Both the position numbers and the translations under genes were made by a program. A stretch of 12,249 nt of DNA from Aquabacterium sp. GTDB lineage: Bacteria > Pseudomonadota > Gammaproteobacteria > Burkholderiales > Burkholderiaceae_C. How positions within the stretch are numbered: position 1 is the first letter of the stretch; every line of letters starts with the position of its first letter. This document shows, one piece after another, positions 1 to 6,226 of this stretch. Below the pieces are notes generated by a model, which was not told the origin of the DNA, searched no databases, and was given only the letters and a program-made list of their open reading frames with translations. The stretch spans positions 1 to 12,249 of the forward strand of contig JAURXG010000402.1 of NCBI GenBank assembly GCA_030654555.1, in the 5' to 3' direction.

Positions 1-440
1 AGGCCGAGCGGCTGCTGCGCCGCGCCGGCGCGCTGGCGCTGGCCGGCCCGGTGCGGCGCGTCGGGCGCTTCCAGCTCGAGGCCGCCGTGCAATCGGCGCA
101 TGGCGTGCGCCGCCTGACCGGTGCGGCCGACTGGCCGGCGATCGAGCGGCTGTACGACGCGCTGCAGCGCCTGACCGGCTCGCCGGTGGTGGCACTGAAC
201 CGCGCGGTGGCGTTGGCCGAGACGCAGGGGCCGGCGCCGGCGCTGGCCGCGCTCGACGCACTGGCCGGTGATGCCCGGCTGGCCGACTACCAGCCCTACT
301 GGGCGGCGCGTGCCGGCCTGCTGCAGCGCCTGGGCCAGGCCGAGGCGGCCGATGCCGCCTATGCGCGCGCCATCGGCCTGGAGCGCGATCCCGCGGTGCG
401 GGCCTTCCTGCAGCAGCGCCGCACGGCGCCGCTTGGGTGA
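1..440 (+). CDS. ECF sigma factor with TPR-like C-terminus (3' part only)
   Basis: The reading frame is open from base 3 and runs off the left edge, so only the last ~145 residues are visible and no start is present. What remains is the helical C-terminal extension of a large ECF sigma factor of the ECF42 (DUF6596-containing) type. Marks are RFQLEAAVQSAH, the ADWPAIERLYDAL helix, SPVVALNRAVA, and a TPR-like pair of helices around GLLQRLGQAEAADAAYARAIGL. An ungapped hand alignment with the complete sigma factor at 2662-3969 gives about 52 identities in 119 positions, including an identical SPVVALNRAVA. The DNA-binding sigma2 and sigma4 domains lie outside the window. Family knowledge: this extension is needed for activity in studied ECF42 proteins. 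Taken alone the fragment could be called a TPR protein; the paralogue makes sigma factor the better call. Confidence 0.85.
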   Translation, partial: AERLLRRAGALALAGPVRRVGRFQLEAAVQSAHGVRRLTGAADWPAIERLYDALQRLTGSPVVALNRAVALAETQGPAPALAALDALAGDARLADYQPYWAARAGLLQRLGQAEAADAAYARAIGLERDPAVRAFLQQRRTAPLG

Positions 441-445
441 AAACC

Positions 446-488
446 CCGCCCCGCGCGGGCGGCCGTGGCGGCTTGCAGCCGTTAGATT
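446..488 (+). terminator. Possible terminator region: two GC-rich hairpins
   Basis: Just after the first stop codon there are two inverted repeats. CCGCCC (446-451) pairs with GGGCGG (457-462) over a 5-base loop. CGGCT (469-473) pairs with AGCCG (477-481) over TGC, followed by the weakly T-rich TTAGATT (482-488). There is no true T-run, so this is a weak intrinsic terminator candidate between the sigma gene and the solute-binding protein gene. Confidence 0.3.
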
Positions 489-537
489 GCAGGCACCGCG
501 CCCGCCGGTCTGCGCCGCTGCCCCAGGAGACGTCTCG

Positions 538-1527
538 ATGCAACGCCGCCCCTTGCTCTTGCTGGCCGCCAGCCTGGCCACCACCGCCGCCAGCCTGCTG
601 ACGCCGACCGCGGTGCAGGCCCAGGCCGGATGGCCCGAGCGGCCGATCCGCGTGGTGCTGCCGTTCCCGCCCGGCGGGCCCAGCGACATCGTGATGCGCC
701 TGGCCGCCGAGAAGATGCAGGCCACGCTGAAGCAGAGCTTCGTCATCGACAACAAGCCCGGTGCCGGCGGCAACCTGGGCGCCGGCGAGGTGGCCCGCGC
801 CGTGCCCGACGGCTACACCTGGCTGTGGGGCACCGACACGCTGGTCACGGTCAATCCGCATGTCTACAAGAACCTGCCGTTCAAGGTGGACGACCTGGTG
901 CCGGTGAGCATCGGCACCCAGTTCAACCAGACCCTGGTGTGCCATCCCGCGCTGGGCGTCAAGACGCTGGCCGACCTGGTGGCCAAGGCCAAGGCCGGCC
1001 CGCTGAGCTACGCCTCGGGCGGTGCCGGCGTGCCGGGCCACCTGTCGATGGAGCTGCTGCAAGCCATGGCCGGCTTCAACATGAGCCATGTGCCCTACAA
1101 GGGCCCGGCGCCGGCCACGCAGGACGTGCTCGGCAACCAGGTGCCCTGCGGACTGCTGGCCGGGCCCACCGTGCTGCCGCATGTGCGCGCGGGCAGGCTG
1201 GTGGCGCTGGCGGTGTCGGGCAGCCACCGCTCGCCCACGCTGCCCGAGGTGCCCACCATCGCCGAAACCGGTGTGGCCGGCGTGGCCGGCTACCAGGCCG
1301 ACTTCACGCTGGTGATGTTCGCCCCGAAGGGCGTGCCCGAGCCCATCGTCGCGCGCTTCCGGCAGGCCTTCGTCGATGCGCTGAAGCTGCCCGAGGTGGC
1401 CGACAAGCTCAGGGCCGGCGACCAGAGCGTGGTGGGCAGCACGCCCGCGCAGGCCGCCGCCACGCTGGCCGCCGACTCGAAGAAGTGGGGCGAGGTGGCG
1501 CGGCGCATCAAGCTGGGCCTGGACTGA
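538..1527 (+). CDS. Bug-family (TctC-like) periplasmic solute-binding protein
   Basis: 329 residues, the usual length for the Bug family, the extracytoplasmic receptors of tripartite tricarboxylate transporters. ATG 538 is chosen because AGGAGA (524-529) lies 8 bases upstream and the product opens with a signal peptide: MQRR, a hydrophobic core, and a likely cut after AQA at residue 30. Family marks are PFPPGGPSD (42-50), NKPGAGGNLGA (72-82, ligand loop), YASGGAGVPGHLSME (158-172), HVPYKG (184-189) and the PEVPTIAE segment (~236-243). It should bind a small carboxylate or related solute in the periplasm; the ligand cannot be read from sequence. No TctA/TctB membrane subunits are present, which is normal because Burkholderiales carry many orphan Bug genes. 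Two cysteines (135 and 204) could form a disulfide. It appears to be a single-gene unit, 97 bases after the sigma gene and 230 before the next. Confidence 0.93.
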   Translation: MQRRPLLLLAASLATTAASLLTPTAVQAQAGWPERPIRVVLPFPPGGPSDIVMRLAAEKMQATLKQSFVIDNKPGAGGNLGAGEVARAVPDGYTWLWGTDTLVTVNPHVYKNLPFKVDDLVPVSIGTQFNQTLVCHPALGVKTLADLVAKAKAGPLSYASGGAGVPGHLSMELLQAMAGFNMSHVPYKGPAPATQDVLGNQVPCGLLAGPTVLPHVRAGRLVALAVSGSHRSPTLPEVPTIAETGVAGVAGYQADFTLVMFAPKGVPEPIVARFRQAFVDALKLPEVADKLRAGDQSVVGSTPAQAAATLAADSKKWGEVARRIKLGLD

Positions 1528-1757
1528 CGGCGATCGCGCGTTGGGCGTCCTGCGGCTGGTCGCCGGGCCACCCGAACGGCGCGGCACCCGCACCGGGGCC
1601 GACCACAGCTTGGGGGTGATGCGGGTTTCCACTTAGGGTGGGATCGTCGAAAACGCGGACGCTGCTTCGTCGTACCGATGAAAGCCGCCCCGACGGCTTT
1701 GCGTGAGGCCCGGCAAGCCCGCCGCCGCCCGCGCCCGCAGCGACAGGACTCTGCCCC
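1528..1757. other. 230-base intergenic region with locally AT-richer patch
   Basis: No credible coding frame fits here. Most of it is GC-rich. The stretch around 1618-1660 is less GC-rich than its surroundings and leads into the ECF-type promoter candidate at 1645-1672. No convincing rho-independent terminator follows the solute-binding protein gene. Confidence 0.5.
1645..1672 (+). promoter_or_regulatory. Candidate ECF42-type promoter for the VOC-DGPF-sigma operon
   Basis: CGTCGA at 1645-1650 and CGTC at 1669-1672 are separated by 18 bases. From memory, the ECF42 target motif is TGTCGA in the -35 region and CG[A/T]C in the -10 region, so the -35 matches five of six and the -10 all four. Transcription would begin near 1679 and leave a leader of about 80 bases before ATG 1758. 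It lies directly upstream of the only complete ECF42-like operon here, as expected for autoregulation. The motif is short and the spacer may be slightly long, so this is an inference. Confidence 0.45.
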
Positions 1758-2180
1758 ATGACCACGACCATGAACCCCGTCGTCCACTTCGAGATGCCCT
1801 ACCGCGACCGCGAGCGCGCCGCCCGCTTCTACAGCGCCGCCTTCGGCTGGCAGACGCAGATGCTGGGCCCCGAGATGGGCGACTACCTGCTCGTCACCAC
1901 CGCGCTGCCCGGCCACCGCCCGGCCGGGGCGCCCGATGCGCCCTTCGGCGCCATCGGCGGCGGCCTGTACCCCTTGCCGGCCGACGGCAGCGCCGCGCAT
2001 CCGTCGATCGTGGTCGCGGTCGAAGACCTGCGCGCCGCGATGGCCAGGGTCGTCGCGGCCGGCGGCCAGGTGCTGGGCGAGCCGATGGACATCCCCGGCG
2101 TCGGCCCCTTCGTGGCCTTCATCGACACCGAGGGCAACCGCAACAGCATGCTGCAGCCGTCGATGGGCGCGGCCGGCTGA
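1758..2180 (+). CDS. VOC (glyoxalase/bleomycin-resistance fold) protein
   Basis: 140 residues, a single vicinal-oxygen-chelate domain. ATG 1758 has AGGA at 1745-1748 nine bases upstream; ATG 1770 (MNPVVHFEM) is an alternative that would remove MTTT. Family marks are NPVVHFEMPYRDRERAARFY (6-25), FGWQTQMLGPEMGDY (29-43), the GGGLYP turn (67-72), HPSIVVAVEDL (81-91), GGQVLGEPMDIPGVG (102-116) and FIDTEGNRNSMLQP (121-134). Candidate metal ligands are H10, H81 and E125, judged only by position in the fold. VOC proteins act as dimers on varied small molecules, so the reaction is unknown. It is the first gene of an apparent operon: the DGPF gene starts 28 bases after its stop and the sigma factor follows. 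That setting suggests a role in the sigma factor's stress or detoxification response, not a glyoxalase I function. Confidence 0.9.
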   Translation: MTTTMNPVVHFEMPYRDRERAARFYSAAFGWQTQMLGPEMGDYLLVTTALPGHRPAGAPDAPFGAIGGGLYPLPADGSAAHPSIVVAVEDLRAAMARVVAAGGQVLGEPMDIPGVGPFVAFIDTEGNRNSMLQPSMGAAG

Positions 2181-2208
2181 TGCCGGGCGTCTGCACGAGG
2201 AGGCTTCC

Positions 2209-2634
2209 ATGCGATTCATGATCATCGTCCGATCCATGCCCGAGTTCGAGGCCGAACCCACGCCGATGCCCGACGAGGCGCTGCTGGCCGCGATGGCCCG
2301 CTACCACGAGGAACTGGCGCTGGCCGGCGTGCTGCTCGACGCCAACGGCCTGCAGCCCAGCCGCCTGGGCTGGCGCATCCACTACGACGCCGCCGGGCGC
2401 CACCTGATCGACGGGCCGTTTGCCGAAACCAAGGAGCTGATCGCCGGCTACACGCTGATCCAGGTGCGCTCGCGCGACGAGGCGCTGGAATGGTCGCGGC
2501 GCTTCCCCAACCCGGTGGGCGAGGGCCAGCCGGCGGTGATCGAGGTGCGCCAGCTCTTCGAGCTGGACGACTTTCCGCCCGGCGACGAGGTCGAGCGCTT
2601 TCGCGGGCTGGAGCAGCGCCCTGCGCCGCCCTGA
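2209..2634 (+). CDS. DGPF (YCII-related) protein
   Basis: 141 residues. ATG 2209 is set by a strong GAGGAGG (2197-2203) five bases upstream and by the typical opening MRFMIIVRS. The defining motif is IDGPFAETKELIAGY (67-81, DGPF at 68-71), followed by TLIQVRSRDEALEWSRRFP (82-100) and a C-terminal IEVRQLFELDDF (111-122). The fold is the YCII/ferredoxin-like alpha+beta barrel, cytoplasmic and probably dimeric. Family knowledge: DGPF genes are the standard genomic partners of ECF42 sigma factors, often in several copies, and have no established biochemical role. Many are annotated as 'PhnB-like' or 'YCII' without evidence. It lies between the VOC gene and the sigma gene (27 bases to the latter's TTG), so co-transcription is likely. 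Confidence 0.92.
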   Translation: MRFMIIVRSMPEFEAEPTPMPDEALLAAMARYHEELALAGVLLDANGLQPSRLGWRIHYDAAGRHLIDGPFAETKELIAGYTLIQVRSRDEALEWSRRFPNPVGEGQPAVIEVRQLFELDDFPPGDEVERFRGLEQRPAPP

Positions 2635-2661
2635 TTCCGCTGGCGCCACGCCCGTACCGCC

Positions 2662-3969
2662 TTGACGCCATCCCCGTTGCCTGACGCGCAGGGCGCGGTG
2701 CACCAGGCGGTGGCGGCCGTCTGGCGCATCGAGTCGGCGCGCCTGGTGGCGGCGGTGGCGCGGCTGGTGCGCGACGTCGGCGTGGCCGAGGATCTGGCGC
2801 AGGACGCGCTGCTGGCCGCGCTCGACCACTGGCCGCGCGACGGCGTGCCCGACAAGCCCGGTGCCTGGTTGATGACCACCGCCAAGCGCCGCGCGCTGGA
2901 CCACCTGCGCCACCGCCAGATGGCCGACGGCCATCATGGGGCGCTGGCCCAGGATCTGCTGGCGCAGGAGGTGCTGCACGTGCCTGATTTCGTCGATGCG
3001 CTGGATGCGGCGCGCCAGGATGACATCGGCGACGACCTGCTGCGCTTGATCTTCACCGCCTGCCACCCGCTGCTCTCGACCGAGGCACGGGTGGCGCTGA
3101 CGCTGAAGCTGCTGGGGGGCCTCAGCACGCCCGAGATCGCGCGCGCCTTCCTGCTGCCCGAGGCCACCATCGCGCAGCGCATCGTGCGTGCCAAGCGCAC
3201 GCTGGGTGCGGCCGGGGTGCCGTTCGAGGTGCCGCACGGCGAGGCGCTGGTCGAGCGCCTGGCCTCGGTGCTGGAGGTCGTCTACCTGATCTTCAACGAG
3301 GGCTATACCGCCAGCAGTGGCGGCGACTGGATGCGCCCGGCGCTGTGCGACGAGGCGCTGCGCCTGGGCCGCATGCTGGCCGAGCTGGCGCCGCAGCGCG
3401 CCGAGGTGCATGGGCTGGTGGCGCTGATGGAGATCCAGGCCTCGCGCACCGCCGCGCGCACCGACGCGCAGGGCCGCCCGGTGCTGCTGGCCGCGCAGGA
3501 CCGCGGGCGCTGGGACCGGCTGCTGATCCGCCGCGGCCTGGCCGCGCTGGCGCGCGCCGAGGCGCTGGGCACGCCGCCCGGGCCGTACCAGCTGCAGGCC
3601 GCCATCGCCGCCTGCCACGCCAGCGCGCCCACCGCCGAGGCCACCGACTGGGGCCGCATCGTGGCGCTCTACGACGAACTGGCCGGGACCGCACCCTCCC
3701 CGGTGGTGGCGCTCAACCGGGCGGTGGCGGTGGCCATGCACCGGGGGCCGGCGGCCGGCCTGGCGATCGTCGACACCCTGCTGGCCGATCCGGCCTTGCG
3801 GGCCTACCAGTGGTTGCCCAGCGTGCGGGGTGACCTGCTGCAGCGGCTGGGGCGGCTGGCCGAAGCCCGGGCGGCGTTCGAGCACGCGGCCTCGCTGGCC
3901 GGCAATGCGCGCGAGAAGGCGCTGCTGCAGGCGCGCGCGGCGGCTTTACACCGCTTTACCGGGGGTTGA
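2662..3969 (+). CDS. ECF42-like RNA polymerase sigma factor with TPR-like C-terminal domain
   Basis: 435 residues, about twice a normal ECF sigma factor. Sigma2 spans ~25-88 (VWRIESARLVAAVARLVRDV, EDLAQDALLAAL, HWPRDGVPDKPGAWLMTTAK). FTACHPLL (131-138) precedes sigma4 (~140-185, STPEIARAFLLPEATIAQRI helix-turn-helix). Then come YLIFNEGYTASSG (208-220), LMEIQASR (255-262) and a helical TPR-like tail (~326-425). It should direct RNA polymerase to a small set of promoters, probably including its own operon. No anti-sigma factor gene is adjacent; in ECF42 the C-terminal extension is thought to control activity. The start is uncertain: TTG 2662, TTG 2677 and GTG 2698 are possible and none has a clear Shine-Dalgarno. 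TTG 2662 leaves 27 bases after the DGPF stop and suggests translational coupling or weak initiation. The VOC and DGPF genes upstream support the assignment. Confidence 0.93.
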   Translation: MTPSPLPDAQGAVHQAVAAVWRIESARLVAAVARLVRDVGVAEDLAQDALLAALDHWPRDGVPDKPGAWLMTTAKRRALDHLRHRQMADGHHGALAQDLLAQEVLHVPDFVDALDAARQDDIGDDLLRLIFTACHPLLSTEARVALTLKLLGGLSTPEIARAFLLPEATIAQRIVRAKRTLGAAGVPFEVPHGEALVERLASVLEVVYLIFNEGYTASSGGDWMRPALCDEALRLGRMLAELAPQRAEVHGLVALMEIQASRTAARTDAQGRPVLLAAQDRGRWDRLLIRRGLAALARAEALGTPPGPYQLQAAIAACHASAPTAEATDWGRIVALYDELAGTAPSPVVALNRAVAVAMHRGPAAGLAIVDTLLADPALRAYQWLPSVRGDLLQRLGRLAEARAAFEHAASLAGNAREKALLQARAAALHRFTGG

Positions 3970-3977
3970 CGTTCCAG

Positions 3978-3991
3978 CGTCGGCGCCGACG
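3978..3991. repeat. 14-bp perfect palindrome after the sigma gene
   Basis: CGTCGGCGCCGACG reads identically on both strands, starting nine bases after the sigma stop codon and ending 57 bases before the next ATG. As RNA it gives a 5-bp stem with a GCGC loop and no T-run. It could be a weak terminator, an operator for the downstream gene, or chance in GC-rich DNA. Confidence 0.3.
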
Positions 3992-4048
3992 GGCATCGAC
4001 GCGTTGTGTGGGTACGGCCGCTCAAGGTCGGCAACCCTGGAGAGCTCC

Positions 4049-4513
4049 ATGAACAAGCGCAAGTTGTTCGTCACGACCGCGCTGGCCTTGGCCGGCACGC
4101 TGGGCGTCGGCCTGGCACAGGCACGCGATGCCGACGTGCAGTGGTCGGTCACGATCGGTGCGCCGGGCTATGTGCAGCCGCTGCCGGTCTACACCCAGCC
4201 TTACCGGGTGTACGCACCACCGGTGCATGTCTACGCGCGCCCGGCGCCGGTCTACGTGCAGCCGGCACCGTCGTACTACTACCGGCACAGCGGCTACCAG
4301 CACAGCGGCTACCAGCAGCCGACCCGCTGGGACCGCGACGGCGACGGCGTGCCCAACCGCCGTGACGGCCTGTACAACCCGGCCTGGGACCGCGACGGCG
4401 ACGGCATCCCGAACCGCCAGGACCGCTACGACAACACCCGCCACGACCGCGATGGCGACGGCATCCCCAACCGCTATGACCGCCGTGACGGGCGCGAATG
4501 GCGTGGGCGCTGA
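4049..4513 (+). CDS. Small exported Tyr/Pro-rich protein with three Asp-rich (thrombospondin-3-like) repeats
   Basis: 154 residues; no characterised homologue recognised. ATG 4049 is supported by GGAGAG (4039-4044) and by a clear signal peptide: MNKRK, a hydrophobic stretch to ~22, likely cut after AQA at 25. The mature protein has three parts: a short start (26-40); a Tyr/Pro/Val-rich low-complexity segment (41-91) with xPVY/xRVY-type units and a doubled HSGYQ; and three near-identical repeats DRDGDG[VI]PNRxD at 95-106, 114-125 and 133-144, exactly 19 residues apart. DxDxDG is the calcium-loop pattern of thrombospondin type 3 and similar repeats, so divalent-cation binding in the periplasm or envelope is plausible. 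The last repeat is followed by a basic tail. The codon pattern matches the neighbours. It begins 79 bases after the sigma gene, but no shared promoter is seen, so a link to that regulon is open. Confidence 0.85.
   Translation: MNKRKLFVTTALALAGTLGVGLAQARDADVQWSVTIGAPGYVQPLPVYTQPYRVYAPPVHVYARPAPVYVQPAPSYYYRHSGYQHSGYQQPTRWDRDGDGVPNRRDGLYNPAWDRDGDGIPNRQDRYDNTRHDRDGDGIPNRYDRRDGREWRGR
4286..4315 (+). repeat. 15-bp tandem duplication (x2) inside the Tyr/Pro-rich segment
   Basis: CACAGCGGCTACCAG occurs twice back to back (4286-4300 and 4301-4315), with no mismatch, encoding HSGYQ-HSGYQ. It looks like a recent in-frame duplication. Confidence 0.9.
4331..4480 (+). repeat. Three 36-bp coding repeats at a 57-bp period
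   Basis: Units begin at 4331, 4388 and 4445 and encode DRDGDGVPNRRD, DRDGDGIPNRQD and DRDGDGIPNRYD. The DNA is also close to identical (GACCGCGACGGCGACGGC, with one GAT for GAC in the third copy). The 21-base spacers differ. This suggests duplication of a 57-bp module followed by drift in the spacers. Confidence 0.9.
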
Positions 4514-4517
4514 CCGG

Positions 4518-4562
4518 GGCCGCTGAACGCGGCCGGTGAGGCTGACGGCGCCGCTGGCGCCG
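4518..4562. terminator. Possible bidirectional terminator between convergent genes
   Basis: Two hairpins fill the 54-base gap between convergent stop codons. GGCCGC (4518-4523) pairs with GCGGCC (4529-4534) over TGAAC. CGGCGCC (4546-4552) pairs with GGCGCCG (4556-4562) over GCT. There is no T-run on either strand, so termination efficiency is uncertain; the location is what supports the call. Confidence 0.4.
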
Positions 4563-4567
4563 CCGCC

Positions 4568-6058
4568 TCACATCGGATCGATCGGGTAGATCGGCCGCCG
4601 CACCTTGTGCAGGCCCAGCAGCGCGTAGTCGGAGCTGCACACGCCGGTGCCGGCGCATTCGACCACCGCATGCGCCAGCGAGCGCAGGCCGGCGCGCCAG
4701 TGCACGCGGCTCTTGAGCATCAGGAAGCGGCAGCGCTCGGGCGCGATGCCCACCGCGGTGAAGGCGGCCAGGTCGTGCGGCTCGACATGGTTGCTAATCA
4801 CCACGATCTGGATCTTGCCGGTGTCCAGCACCGCGGTCGGGCCCATGTCGCTCAGCTCGCCGCCGAACATCGGCCCGCGGTTGCGGTAGCGGCCGTCGCA
4901 CAGCAGCTTGATGCGCCCGGTCACGCTGCGCGGCTGGCCGGTCAGGCCGATCGACGGCATGTCGAGCTTGCCGCCCAGTGACAGCGTGATCTGTTGGCCG
5001 ACGCCGGCGGCGATCATCTGCTGCACCGCGGCGGGGTCGAAGATGGCGAACGCGGCCGCGTCGTCGAGCCCGGCGTCGAGCATGGCGCCCAGCACCGTCA
5101 TCGTGTCCATCGTGCCGCCCGAGGCGCAGTTGTCGCTGTGGTCGAGCAGCACCACCGGGCCGCTGCCGGCCGGCTTGGTCTCGGCCAGCGCCTTGGCGCG
5201 CGCCATCGACGTGGACAGCGGCTCGATCTGGTAGACGAAGGCCTGGCGCTGTTCCCAGGCCAGGGCCAGCAGTTCGTCGCGCCAGCGCTCGGCCTGCGCT
5301 GGGTCGTTGTCGGTGACCACCACCACCGACAGGCCGGCAAATTCGATGTCGGCATTCGGAAAGCCCACAAACAGGCTGGCGCACAGCGCGCCCTCGGCCT
5401 CGATCGCCCGGCAGCGGGCCTGCAGTTCCTTGTTGGGCGCATCGTCCGATCCCTGGCGCATCACGTGCGGCAGCATCGGCGCGCGGCCCCAGGCCATGGT
5501 CGGTGTCACCTGGCCGGCCAGCATCGCCAGCACCGCGCGGCCGGCGCGCTGGCCGGTCTCGTAGACGTCCACATGCGGGTAGGTGTGGTAACCGGCGATC
5601 ACGTTGCTGTGCACGCCCATCGCGTCGTACAGGTTGGTGTGCATGTCCAGCGCCACGCCGATCGGCACCGTGGGGTTGATGGCGCGGATGCGCCGCAGCA
5701 GCTCGCCTTCGCCGTCGTCGTAGGTCTGCGTGACCATCGCGCCGTGCAGGTCGAGCAGCACCGCGTCGCAGCCCTGGGCCACGGCGTCGCAGATGCGGCC
5801 GGCCATGGTCTCGAAGGCGGCGTTGTCGACCGGGCCGCTGGGGCTGGCGGCCGCGGCGATGGGCACCACGTAGTCGGCGCCGGCGGCCTCGGCCAGGTCG
5901 ATGAAGGCGGCGATGGCCGAGCCGGTGCCGCGGTAGGCGGCCACCGCGGCGGCGCCTTCGGGCGGCACCTCGCAGCCGGTGGCAAACCGCGACAGCGGCG
6001 TGGGCACCGGCGAGAAGGTGTTGGTCTCGTGCTTCATCTGGGCGATCACAAGCTTCAT
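4568..6058 (-). CDS. M81 family metallopeptidase (MlrC-like)
   Basis: 496 residues, the full length of the MlrC/M81 family (N-terminal DUF1485 domain, then the MlrC C-terminal domain). The start at 6058 is set by GAGGAG (6067-6072 on the minus strand, 8 bases upstream) and by the family opening MKLVIAQMKHETNTFSP. The frame stays open far upstream, but that part is antisense to the amidase gene and is not coding. Motifs: KHETNTFSP (9-17), LLDLHGAMVTQ (101-111), ALDMHTNL (136-143), GYHTYPHVDVYETGQRA (156-172), LLDHSDNCASGGTMD (304-318), and a C-terminal VKS/LKSRVHWRAG-type segment (448-457). Likely metal ligands are among E11, D138, H140, H158 and H161. The named member opens linear microcystin peptides, but most M81 proteins have unknown amide or peptide substrates. 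No signal peptide is present, so it is cytoplasmic. It is divergent from the amidase gene across 168 bases. Confidence 0.92.
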   Translation of the reverse strand: MKLVIAQMKHETNTFSPVPTPLSRFATGCEVPPEGAAAVAAYRGTGSAIAAFIDLAEAAGADYVVPIAAAASPSGPVDNAAFETMAGRICDAVAQGCDAVLLDLHGAMVTQTYDDGEGELLRRIRAINPTVPIGVALDMHTNLYDAMGVHSNVIAGYHTYPHVDVYETGQRAGRAVLAMLAGQVTPTMAWGRAPMLPHVMRQGSDDAPNKELQARCRAIEAEGALCASLFVGFPNADIEFAGLSVVVVTDNDPAQAERWRDELLALAWEQRQAFVYQIEPLSTSMARAKALAETKPAGSGPVVLLDHSDNCASGGTMDTMTVLGAMLDAGLDDAAAFAIFDPAAVQQMIAAGVGQQITLSLGGKLDMPSIGLTGQPRSVTGRIKLLCDGRYRNRGPMFGGELSDMGPTAVLDTGKIQIVVISNHVEPHDLAAFTAVGIAPERCRFLMLKSRVHWRAGLRSLAHAVVECAGTGVCSSDYALLGLHKVRRPIYPIDPM

Positions 6059-6226
6059 GGACTCGGCTCCTCGGTGGCGGGATGGGGTGGGCTGGCGTGG
6101 GCTGGGGCGATGATGCCGCAGCGACCGCGCGCCGCCATCCCCGGGGTGACAGCGCGGATCGCCGGTGCCGACCTCAAAATCGGCAGCCCCGCTGTTCGAC
6201 GATCCCAACCCCACGAGGTGCCCCGC
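6059..6226. promoter_or_regulatory. Divergent intergenic region between peptidase and amidase genes
   Basis: These 168 bases must hold the start signals for both genes. Visible items are the two Shine-Dalgarno sites (6067-6072 minus, 6215-6220 plus), GTGACA at 6146-6151, CAAAAT at 6175-6180, and an inverted repeat GCCGA-N8-TCGGC at 6167-6184. GTGACA and CAAAAT are 23 bases apart, too far for a standard sigma70 pair, so no promoter is called. The dyad overlaps CAAAAT and could be a regulator site. Confidence 0.4.

Noticed and set aside
538..1527. Complete tripartite tricarboxylate transporter
   Set aside because: Only the binding protein is encoded; there is no TctA- or TctB-like membrane protein in the window.
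1610..1636. sigma70 promoter TTGGGG / ACTTAG before the VOC gene
   Set aside because: Both hexamers are poor matches and the spacer is 15; the ECF-type pair nearby fits the operon better.
2119..3885. Long minus-strand open frame opposite the DGPF and sigma genes
   Set aside because: Low-complexity His/Gln/Arg/Gly-rich product with no recognisable motif, while the opposite strand encodes two clear families.
4568..6058. Microcystin degradation locus (mlr cluster)
   Set aside because: Only an MlrC-like M81 protein is present. No mlrA, mlrB or mlrD is seen, and most M81 proteins occur outside mlr clusters.
6146..6180. sigma70 promoter GTGACA / CAAAAT for the amidase gene
   Set aside because: The boxes are 23 bases apart, outside the usual 16-18.
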